Shown here in pieces: positions 23,401 through 35,400 of a stretch of DNA of 64,000 nucleotides (position 1 is its first letter; each line of letters begins with the position of its first letter). The stretch is from assembly GCA_949130485.1 (NCBI GenBank), contig OX422204.1, forward strand, positions 4,092,015 through 4,156,014, written 5' to 3'. The position numbers and the translations under genes were made by a program. The DNA comes from Agelas oroides (Eukaryota; Porifera; Demospongiae; Agelasida; Agelasidae). The notes below the pieces were generated by a model that was given only the letters and a program-made list of their open reading frames with translations, searched no databases and had not been told where the DNA came from.

Positions 23401-26400
23401 TCTAATAGAACGGTAGATCCAATCTAGCGGAAGAAATTCAATTCTTGGAATTTTTGTTAATCCAATATATGCAGAAGGCAGCTGGACTAATTGTTTTGAT
23501 TTTCGAGTGAATCCAATTTAGTGGAAGAGTAGGTACCATGAAGCCTTCTCAGCAAAACAAAATAGAAAAGTCATGGGCAGAACGAGTCTGTTAGTGCACC
23601 AGGAAGCGTTCTTATCAAAACAATACTCACTGGCAGAGGCATTGTAGTGTACCGCCCAGACTGTGTTCTTATCAAAACACGTACGGACAATGGTTGCTGG
23701 CTGACGAAGAGATGCTCAGACGATCGAAGTTCCCGGAGCCTATACACTTCTGAGAAAGACTAAGGTGATTTAGTACTGCAAGCACTACTCCTGTGGTGAA
23801 GAAGCTTCCGTGCATGGCTAGTGCTTTTCTTGGAAAATGTGCTTCCATTACAGCGGTAGATCTAATCCAGCGGAAGAAATTGGCCTTTTATGAATCTAAT
23901 CTAACGGAACCCATATTTTAAATTATTTAATTTCCTACCGTTGTATTAGAATAATGACGGTAGTGCAGTCATCAGCAGTAAGCCTGATTTGTGACTTGAG
24001 ATTGGCACCAATGTCATTAACGTGAAGCAGAACAGCAAGGGCCCAAGGATGGACCCTTGTGGAACACCGGATGAGACTGGGGACAGCAACTGGGTTTGGC
24101 ATGAGTGTCCGCTCCTGAAACCGTGCTGATATGGGTTGAGTTTGTTGTACTCATTGAGGAAGTTCATGATCTTCCCATGCACCAAACGTTCCATGATCTT
24201 CACCACAATGCTGGTAAGGCTTACAGGTCTATAGTTCTTGGGATCGCCTGACTATGCCATCATAAACATTTAGGAGGGAGGATGAGGCATGGGAAAGGGA
24301 TGAGGTGGAGGGGCTGTCACTGGTGGTGCTAACGTTTCCAAACGGAAGGTCTGACGCTATGCAGGCATGACATAACCACTCCTCGGTGTCACCAAGTGCA
24401 GTATGGAGCTTGTGACTAATACTACAACAGCCGGTGTGGCTCCAATTTTCGCACCTGTCACATAGAATAGCTCAATCGTTCTGTTTCACAGCATTACAGC
24501 ACCATGTGCATGAGAACTTCACAGGTCCGGGATTGCTTTCGACATCTCCAGAGAGCAGTATCAACCATTAATTGATAGTACGGTAGACGACGGTACCGGT
24601 AGCTCTCTTGGTCAGAGGTGCGAACATCCTCTCCAGGTGGCAACGGTGACAGTTAGGCAGCTTCCACTTGACAAAAGTTGTTTGGGGACAAACAGTAGTT
24701 GCCCAGGGAGAATCTGGTTTTCACACTCATCGCAGGAAGCGCAGGCAGCCCGATAAACCGCAAGTAACAACCACAAACACGGGAGCGTAACATTCCATCT
24801 GCTCGCCATATTGAGGTCTATGGAGACGGGGCAAGGTCCGAGACCACCATGTAAGCATTGCATTGCTATATGGCTGCTTCTTTGGCATGCAAACAAAATA
24901 ATTGCCAGGCTTTGTAGTGGTATCTGTCGTTTAGCGCCACCCACGCAAACATGCTGCTAAGCCCACAATGAAGCAACAGCTGGGTGGCTGGTAGCAGGTC
25001 TATACAAACTTTGTACATGAGGTTTCATTCAACTCGATGCTGTCAGCAGGGTGTATGGAAAACCCAGAACGCCGGAATGGCCAGAACAGCCGGAACAAAT
25101 GGAAATTAGGAGCTTGAAGTGGCAATATAGGAGTTGGGTGCACACGCCTTGAGACCGTAAACTTGCCTATTATCGCCACGTTTCTCACCACAGCATACAT
25201 AGGGTCAGCGCGCTGCAATTTATTTACTCCGGTATAGCATTTAGGAGAAAGTCCCAGCCTTGCCGCATACAGCTGTGTCAGCCTCGATGGCTCGGCTCCA
25301 CCCTCCGTGCAGTAGGATGGCTCAAGTTCAACGTGTACACATTGGCAATATGTGAAATATTTCCCCATTATTGTCACTGACAAACAAGTTGCTTTTAAAT
25401 ACTTTACAACACTAAAAAAGGAAACTGTTGGAAGAAACAAGGTGCAAAAACCTTAGAAACTCACACTACACGCTGACACATCTGATTTTGAGAAATCATT
25501 GTTGGGGCAGGGCAGTGTCTGCAGATCACAGCACATGGGTCATGCATGTATCTAGCAGAACAATTCAGATATTGGATTTTGGCCTTTGACAGTAAGTGGC
25601 AAAATTTTAATTTTGCAACGTTTCAACAGCACTTCGGCTATCTTTAAGTTGTTTATGCCTGATGAAGATAGTCAATGTACTGTCGAAATTAAAGTTTACC
25701 ACTTATCGTCAAAGGCCAAGATCCAGTGTTTCAATTATCTAGCACTGTGTTAGCTTGACTAATTGTCAGAATGTATTGCCATGACGTGGACAATTTCTCT
25801 TGTCTTGGCAGTTAGTAGGGCTGACTAGTATTGCACAGGCTAAGTCTGGCCTCTTGCCACTTAGCCTGTCTGTAACGCTGTGGAACTGCAAATTCCAGTA
25901 ATACTTCATTCATCCAACTCAGGAAGAGTTCTGAATCCACCCAGCCCAATTCACTCTTGGCATAAACTGCGTCATCTGGGCCCTTAAAGGTATAAGCACC
26001 ACCAGGAAAGGCCTTAGGGTAGATGATCATGGGGGGGAGTGTGATTCCGGCAGCAGAAGCACCACACAACAAGGTAATGTGCTCTGAGGTTCCGTGAGCT
26101 TGGGCGTATGCATACTTAGCCTTCTTCAAAGTGACAGCCTTTTCCCTCATACCATCAAGAAGGAGGAAGGTCTCATCACAATTATAAAGGCGGCGTGGAG
26201 AATTTATAAGACAGTTCTCCTCAAGTGTCTTCTTCGACAACGACCTCCAGGTCCGAGTACTCTGCTCTACTGCGGTCAAGTCGATCAACCTTTCTCAGTG
26301 TTAACTCTGGGTGGCGTTTACGGAAGCCAGTCCACCAATGTTCCCCTGGACCCAGTTCAGGGTTGAAATGACTACCTTTGCCAGAGCGCAAGGCAATTGC

Positions 26401-29400
26401 CCAAGCAAATGCCATTACCATACTGTGTGTTAGAGGAAACCCCCTTTCTGCCATATAGACTAAGTAGTTACACAAGGCTTTCTCTTCCGTGGCGCTAAGG
26501 ACAGTGTCTCTTCCTGGATTAGTTCCATGAGCAACCTGTCCCTTTACCCGATCATCAAACATCTTTCTGGGGACATTGTACATAGTTGCTGCTTGTGCCA
26601 CTGTCAATGCTTTCTTATTTACAGATTCCAGTGCAGCCATCATATCTTCATTCTTCCACAGTTTCCTCCGTTTTTTCTCGCCTCCTGATGCCATAAGGCA
26701 CTTCCTACAAGACAAATGTGATGTCTTATAGCCCAATGTCAGAGGATTCCTAGGAGCATGCAGCTACCATCACTTTGCATGAGGCATTGTTAAAAATCTC
26801 TCTGCGCATGTGTACAAAAACTTACATAAACATTACATCATACTTAATAAGTACAAAATGCACGATATTATTAATAGAAGACTTGTTCGATACAGTACAA
26901 CAAAGAATACATCTATTTTGTGAAAGCATGGCGTTACCTCTTTTTCACGTCTGGCATCGAAATAGATTTTCAGTAGGACCTCCTGATAGTTTTTTAGTAT
27001 GTACCAATCACCTGGAAATACCGTATAGCGGGAAATTTTCGCTGGGTGCAAATTTTCGCGGACAGACCTGCTTCCGCGAAAATAAAAACCGCGAAAAAAT
27101 GAACTAAGATGGAAATTGATGACGTCATTACGTGCGTAGTCGAGTACCCGTGTGAACGAGATGGTTCTCTACAGTCTGTCTGCCCTCTAAATGGTCGCTG
27201 TGAAGAAGAACCAGCCTCCTACTGTACAAAATACCAACGAAACCGTAAGAGACGTTCTGAAGATGTCGCATCAACCGGTAGGGGTGTGGTCAGATCGTCC
27301 CGCGTTCCGCGAAAATATAAACCGCGAAAATTTCTTCTGAAGAGTCAGGACGCTTTTCCGCGAAAATTTGCACCAGCGAAAATTTCCCGCTATACGGTAG
27401 TAAGAACATTGTGCTGACTGATACTGGTGCTTGAGGGCTGTCAGATGTTTGTATGTTTTGCCATCTCTAACTAGGATGAGCCAATCAGTTTTCTTTTGAA
27501 CGTCACCTGTTAGAATCTCAGTACATGCTTCATGGTCTCATGTGAGTCTGCATTTTTGGCCAACAAACAAGATTTTTAGCACTTGTCCGCCTCATAGGAA
27601 CTGCTTACTTCAAGAAATACCTCAGTACATTTGTGTCCAGGTTTGGACTGCAAACAGTTATACAACTCACTGGATCACACTAGGTCTTTTGAGGACTGTC
27701 ACCAACAGTGGCTAGAAACTGCCATCAGAACTACCACCAGAGAATGCATTACAAATGAAGAAGAGCATGTATGTACCTTCATATACAGCTCTATGGAAGT
27801 ACTGGCTGCACAAAGTGTGGAAGCAGGCAGCAAATCACAATATTGTTCTTCCACAGCCGTAATAGTATGGATGGAAGCTAATATTGATGATGGTAGCTAC
27901 TCAATAGAGTGGGAGGTCCGCAATTGTAACAGTTGCAACTGTAACAGTCATCTAAGCAGCTGAAGCGCCCAGGGGATCTTGGAGAGCATAGCTACGTCCT
28001 ATTGCAAGTGTAAAGTATCATGAAGTATCTATTTCCTGATAAGACTATCCCCAAGTTAAGTAACAAAACACAAAATACTGCACTAGTGGAAACCTTTTTG
28101 TAGCCTCGTCCCCAGGCCCCACCCAAAAATTGGGAAAAGGACCTGGTCACACTTGCAAAAATTCTCGTATGTGCTGTGTCAGCAGTCTTTGTTTGGAGTA
28201 GAGGAATCGCGTTCGTCCATTACCAATTACTAAATTTTTGACACGTGAAAGTAGTAGACTCGTTCCAAGACCATTTGAAAATGGGAATGAGGCTAGCAGA
28301 CTTTTGATAAACCTCGAATTTCGGAAACTTAGAGCGTAGTTACGGTTGCTAGGCTATATTCTTGCCTCACAGGATTTGCCTGTAGTCGCTTCGTAGCAAG
28401 ATATGCTTATCTACTCTGTAATGCCATCGTCAACCGTAGCTGGCTACCACGTGATCACGTAAGGCACGTAATTATTACATAATATGCTGACTCAGCACAT
28501 ACGAGAAAGTTTGCAAGTGTGACCAGGCCCCTTTTCCCAATTTTTGGGCGGGGCCTGGGGACGAGGCTAACCTTTTTGTACCACTGTCTAAACCCACGTG
28601 CACCACAACCACACCCACTTCTGGTTTATGTGCGGTGCAAATAAAAGTTAGTAATTACATGAGTGTGTGGTTTGACTGAACAGTACATTATTGAACGTAC
28701 CACTTCACATTAGTGGTAGACTCCTTAGAGCTTGTCCCAACTACACATACATATGTTCAAATGCATGATTATGTGTACCCATGACTCTTTCTGCCTGCAG
28801 GCGGAGTTTCTTTCTTGTGAGCAGGCCCAGGAATGGAGGGGGTGGATGGTGCTCACCCTCATTGCCTTGCACTATACTGACATGGATCAGGTAAGCTGGG
28901 GAGAGACTAAATGGAGGGGAGAGTGACTTTCTCTAATACATAACTACTAGTACCGTAATCTCCTGAAAATAAGCCCACCCTCGAAAACAAGCCCACCCCC
29001 CTTTTTTGAATGAAGTTGTTGCAAAGCGTGCTTTTCTCTCGAAAGTACGCCCACCTATTTATGCCACAGTACATGCTGTTATGTTAAGCAAGAAACACTG
29101 AAGAAACAGCACTGTGCAAGAGCTCACAAAAATACGCCAACCCCCCCTCTTTTTTTCAAGAGAGAGATTACAGTAATACTGTGCTGTTTGACTTTTGATA
29201 CGTCACGTTTCAAGCAGTGACATAGATATATTTGAAGGACATGACTTACTGCACACCAAGTGCCTGGTGTCTGTACACACACATTGCTGCATATCCGTTC
29301 AATATGTATTCATGAATGGTCTACTGTATTGTTATGCCTGTGTTTTGTATAGGTTCTGTCCCTCAAGCTGATTGGCCAGGTGTTGGTGGGAACATTCATA

Positions 29401-32400
29401 TTTCTCAGTAGCTATGGCCACTTTCTCTACTTCTGGAGGCAAGGGGAGCTCAGTTGGAGAAGGATATTCAAGGTAGAACCATTTCATATACCGTACACTC
29501 TGGTTAATAAGCGTATGTGTAACGATATGCGCTAAATAAGGGGTGCAATGAAACCCACGCCCTACAGGCGGGCATGACTGTATTATGGCAATGATGATGC
29601 AGTAGATCACTGTAGATCGTTGACGCGTTTATCTGGTGAGTATCAATGTAAAATCAGAGAACTCCATCCTCCTCAAGGAGCTAGATATGCGGGGCTCCAC
29701 ACGTCATAAGGAAATTTTACTATTAGTCTCGTAAGCCGCGAAGGATGCGGCTTGTAATTTTATGTTAGCTAAAAGTGGGAAAGTCCTGTGTAGCTCTTCT
29801 CTTGTTTGACTTCAGGATGACCATCAAGTGTACTCCGCGTACTCTTGATGCCATGGTTTTCACTCTATCTCTTGCCTACTCTATTTAATACACATGCGCT
29901 TAAGAAATGATGCAGTGTGCCAGGAAGGAAGCATGCACCTAATAAATAATATGCGCCTAATAACCAGAGTTTACGGTATGTGGCTGTAAGTTAAATATTA
30001 AAGACTTAAACATTAAAGGGAGGGTGACATGAAAAATTTTTATTTTATTTTATTGGCTATTCTTGAACCTTGGGTTGAGTACTGTTCACATAATTGTTTG
30101 GAGATTTTTTGCTCAACAAGTTTCTGCAGAAAACGAGGTTAGTTTTCACTGCTAATTGCATGCGTTGTAGCTCCATCCGGTTTTGGTGTAAGGAGGGCGT
30201 GGTTACAACGTGATGTCAGAAAAGGAACGTTGAACGCATGCCTCGAGCGTTAAATAGAGAGCAGTCGGCTACCATGAGCGACAGCTGCAACGATTCTGGC
30301 GATCTTAGCCTGTCTTGTTCAGTTTATTCCGTTGAAAGCGAAGAATCAGAGGTGGAAGGTGATCTAGAAACAGTTGAACCGTATCAGTTTGAGCCCGTAG
30401 CTAGTGATTCATCAGCAGAGTCAGATACAGAGGCAGAAGATGACGACTCTGGAGACGAAGAAAGACTCCGCAGCAGAGACTGGTAATAATTTGCATGCAT
30501 GACTATTTAAGATAATCCTAGCGTGTTCCAAAAAGTACACTACGACATATTATTGTAGGTGTCAGTGTGGAAATTATGCCCACCAGCCATGAGTGCATTT
30601 GCTGTTGTGAAGTGGAAAGGGTGGTCATGAAGAAAGAAGAGAGTGCTAGCGAGATCAGTTGCATAACCGACCATTGCCAAGCTTTCTCCTGTATACCAAT
30701 ACCAGGTTGCTGTTGATTTGGGTGCAAAATGTATGACGACGCTGTGAAATGATTCCAAGGATGATGTCTGGTATACAGGAGAAAGCTTGGCAATGGTCGG
30801 TTATGCAACTGATCTCACTAGCATTCTCTTCTTTCTTCATGACCACACTTGTCATAGGATAGGATGTTCCCCCCCCTTAAATTGTCCCCCCGGACACGTG
30901 GTCCTAGGACCAGCTGTCCCCCAGGACAACTTGTCTTAGGACCACTTGTCCCCCTAGGACAGCTGGTCCTAGGCCCATGTGTCCCCCTTAGGACGCGTTG
31001 TCCCCCCATGAGTCAGAGGTTACAGATTAGCTATATTATCCTTTGTGGCCATTCTGTCCAACAAATTTATTGTGCTTTTAGTGGCTTCTCAGTTGGCTTC
31101 TGCATAAATGAAGAGAAGGTTATCTGTTACCAACTTGAGGTCGGAAAATAACTTGCCAACGTTTCGACTGAATGCTCCAGTCGTCATCAGGGCGAAAGTC
31201 GAAAGTCGGCAGGTTATTTTCCAAGCTCAAGTTGGTAACAGATAACCTTCTCTTCAAATTTATTCTGAACTTTCATATAGCTACGCTAGACTATGCCTGA
31301 CTTGCTCGGCACACCGGATACACTGCAAACAGAATGGTTTCATGTGCTGTACTTTTGAAACATTGGACCCAAAAGTAGCTTGGTGTTGAGAAGTTGTAAA
31401 TGTTAACTCATATGCATCACAGCAGGATTGTAGACTCTTTATGGCACAAGACTGATTCAGGCAATTGAAGTGTACAGGTAGTCTCGTGCCCAGACCCCTT
31501 TTGGAAAAATCGTGAAGGGGTCTGTCTGGCAACACGGCCATACAACGCTTTGTCCCGTGCGGACCAGACCAGACCAGACCCCTTCTCGATTTTTCCGAAA
31601 GGGGTCTGGGCACGAGACTAGTGTACAGGTCGGTTGATTGGACTCCAACTTGATGTCAGTAGAAGCACAACATGGCTGCATGTGCATATACCATCCTCTG
31701 CACAAGAGTTCTCAACAAAGCCTTGTTGAATTCTGCCAGCCTTGTTCTCAGGCCCCGCACCCAGCTTCCCATCGCTAGAAAGGCAGCGCTGGTACTTAGC
31801 GGTGGGGATGGGGGGGGAGGGGGGACATCCTGTCCTGACAGGGGACATTTGGTCCTAGGACCATGCATCCGGGGGGACAGCTAGTCCTAGGACCACATGT
31901 CCGGGGGGACATCTGGTCCGGGGGGACATGTGGTCCTCCCACACCCTTTCCACTTCACAACAGCAAATGCACTCATGGCTGGTGGGCATAATTTTCACAC
32001 TGACACCTACAATAATATGTCGTAGTGTACTTTTTGGAACACGCTAGGATTATCTTAAATAGTCATGCATGCAAATTATTACCAGTCTCTGCTGCGGAGT
32101 CTTTCTTCGTCTCCAGAGTCGTCATCTTCTGCCTCTGTATCTGACTCTGCTGATGAATCACTAGCTACGGGCTCAAACTGATACGGTTCAACTGTTTCTA
32201 GATCACCTTCCACCTCTGATTCTTCGCTTTCAACGGAATAAACTGAACAAGACAGGCTAAGATCGCCAGAATCGTTGCAGCTGTCACTCATGGTAGCCGA
32301 CTGCTCTCTATTTAACGCTCGAGGCATGCGTTCAACGTTCCTTTTCTGACATCACGTTGTAACCACGCCCTCCTTAAACCAAAACTGGATGGAACTACAA

Positions 32401-35400
32401 CGCATGCAATTAGCAGTGAAAACTAACCTCGTTTTCTGCAGAAACTTGTTGAGCAAAAAATCTCCAAACAATTATGTGAACAGTACTCAACCCAAGGTTC
32501 AAGAATAGCCAATAAAATAAAATAAAAATTTTTCATGTCACCCTCCCTTTAAAAATGTAAAAGGATGTATAGGGATGGCATGCCAAAAAGTATGCAAACA
32601 AGGTAGGGATGAATTTACAAAGCCTCATCCCTGCATCGTTTTCACGTTAGTTTGCAACTGTAATGTAAAAAGATGTAGGGCTAGGGCTTTGTAAATTTAC
32701 CTTCACTATTATATCATCCCTACCTTGTTTGCATACTTTTGTGGCCAGTACAACAAGCAATCAAACGGTAAAGTTTACCTAGACATTTTACAAACAGCTG
32801 CACACCTCACAAGTTGCAAACGAATGATGTGTAGACACAAGTGGAAGGCATTTTGCATATACATTGACTGAAAGGGATGGGCAAGTGTACAACCTGGACT
32901 GCCGGATCACCTGGATCACCAAATCTGCGAGCAAACCTCCATACCCTGGATAGGAACATCTCATGTGATTCTGGCTGTAAAGCAACATGGTGGCCATCCC
33001 TCACAAAATCAACACTGCTGTCAGTCCTTTGTTTTTTCCTTCGTAATGTTTATTCATAGGTTTGTTGAGGCATTTCTTGTATGGTTTGTTCTTTTGCTCA
33101 CTCACCTGGCATGATATTTACCAGCGCAACGTAGCCACAGGCGACAAACACCAGGGAGGCAAGTCACACATCAAAGCAGGAAGTATAACTTCCAGTGAAA
33201 CAATGATCTGACGTGTAAATGAAATGTTTCCTATCCCTGATACGGAGGTTTGCAATCTATGATTTTTTGCATATGCACAGTAAACGAACATTACGCTGCC
33301 TTTCGTTCACACTAAAATATACTTTCGGCAGGTGTTTCAAGCTAGTGGCCTCCAGCTTTATTTGTATAGTGTGACTCTTCTGAGACAGTTATGTTATGGT
33401 AGATCCTCGAACAGCCGGATTCTCGTCTCAAGTTTCATGAAATCGTAGGCGTTATAATAGGGGGACAAAAACCTGAAAATGGCACACAACAATATAACGG
33501 GTCTTCGCGGAGTCTTCCCACACTTCCAGATGTCAGCAATTGAATTTTAATACACAAATGCACGACCGCGGTTTCGGCCTAAGTGGGCCTCGTCAGGTGC
33601 ATGCGGTGTACAAAATGTATACATGCGGGGCTATATATATGCTAGTACAGCATGGCGTGTGACACTCGGCATCAAGCATACCTATGCTATACAAACGCTA
33701 TACTGACGCTATATGCATTTTAGAGGCAGACTTGATGGTGGCAGGGCTTGGCAGCTTCTTCAGTGGGCCATCTTCCAAACAGTCTTCTCCACATGCAGTG
33801 TGGCCAGTGTGGCTTTCGGTTTGCAGTGAGTCTGCATTTTTGGTGACCCAGGTGATCCGGGTGATCCAGCAGTCCAGCTTTTACACTAACCCGGAAGGGA
33901 TCAGGAAAGCAGCAGGCTAAGGGCAAGTGCGTTGCTCCGTGTCAAAACAAGTGTTTGCACTTGGTCCACTACCATCAATGATGAAGAAACAGATGGTAAG
34001 ACTACTTGTAGGTTGTCTAAGCTGTTCTAGTCCTGGCTGTGAGCCTCCTTGATAATAGTGGCCCGAGTGCAGACACTTTGACCTGAAACCTCACACTTGC
34101 CCTCAGCCTGATGCTTTGCCAATCCCTTTCAGTTGATGTACACGCATAACACCTTCCACTTATGTCTACACATCATTTGTTAGTGACTTGGTACTTGCGA
34201 AGTCCTGGCTAAAAGCATTGTAGGAAGAACGAGAGTAACCCATGTGGCTCTCTGACACTATCTACATATGCATATGTAGATACCCTTGTTTCCAGGCCTT
34301 CTCCTTTTGTTATTCTTCGGTTTATGGAAATATAGCCAGGTTTCATACTTGAGTATGATCATAACATACTGATGCAGCAATCACTGCTTACTGAAACCTG
34401 TGTTTGTATCTTGTTTTGACCCTCACCGCAGGTGTTGTTTCAACTCAACTTTCTCACAATATGTGTGTGTCTGACACTGGGAACTGCCTACGGGGCTTAC
34501 TACATGGTAGCACTACTCTCTGGATGGTTTCTGTTCAGTTGTGCGTTTCTGAAAATGTGGCCTGCTTTGACCCCTGCCAAGCTTGAAGGTAAACATTGAA
34601 GGTCTGGTCCACAACATTTTGTTGACCATTTCAATAGTGATATTCAAACTATTGACACATTAATGGTATGAACAATCAATCAACTACAACTGTGGCAGTC
34701 CCGTGTAGAAATCGAACATTATTCCGTCACATATTTCGATCACATCGCTGCATTCAAAGCGCCGTATCACTGAACTTCCGTCAAGGGCGGCGCTCATATG
34801 CGCTTCATAGGCTTATCAGATATTCATGCATCTACGAAGCACGTATGAGCCCCGCCCTTAACGGAAGTTCAGCGATACGGCACTTCAAATGCAGCGATGT
34901 AATCGAAATATACGACGGAATAATCTTTGATTTCTACACGGGACTGTCACATCTACATTTCCTTATAAAAAGGCAAGCCTAGATGTTACACCAAGTCACT
35001 CACTGTGCAGGCTATGTATGAGAGCAATGTAGTACCCACCACTACTAATTCTTCAGTGTGACTACTTACATGGTGTTGCAACCTTGCATAATTGTGCATG
35101 AGCAAGGCTAACACAGGCTGTAATGACCGTCCAGCCCCAAGATAGTGGGCATATACCCACTAACAGCCATGAGACTTGGGATGTCAATGCCACCATTGTT
35201 GCCCAGCCACATCACAGCATGTGGTGATGAGAAATTTACTAGGAGTACGCATGCGTATGTTGCCTCACACCACACCATGCACCAGTGTGGCTATATGCTC
35301 ATTGAGCATGTGGGTGGGGTGTGCAAAGCAGGAAGTTCACCAACTGCTTGGAACAAGATGATGCAGATGGTTATCATTGAAGCATTGTCACATAACCCTG

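Larger units (their letters stand above)
30868..31937. mobile_element. element bounded by inverted GTCCTAGGAC repeat blocks
   Basis: Left block 30868-31012 and right block 31805-31937 consist of repeated TGTCCCCC and GGTCCTAGGACCA words in opposite orientation. It is inserted in the centre of the TTAA palindrome and itself contains the elements at 31110-31255 and 31479-31620. No target duplication could be fixed, and no gene was recognised between the blocks. Confidence 0.65.
30017..32548. mobile_element. 2.5-kb TTAA-flanked giant palindrome
   Basis: Ends AGGGAGGGTGACATGAAAAA and its inverse with TTAA at 30013-30016 and 32549-32552, the duplication of piggyBac and Kolobok superfamilies (AGGG ends favour Kolobok). 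The arms (about 30017-30610 and 31950-32548) are nearly identical, each carrying the same 82-codon ORF. The central 1.3 kb holds further nested inverted repeats. No transposase core is present, so it is non-autonomous. Confidence 0.85.

Noticed and set aside
31672..31884. open frames around the GTCCTAGGAC repeat blocks
   Set aside because: Low-complexity translation of inverted repeats.
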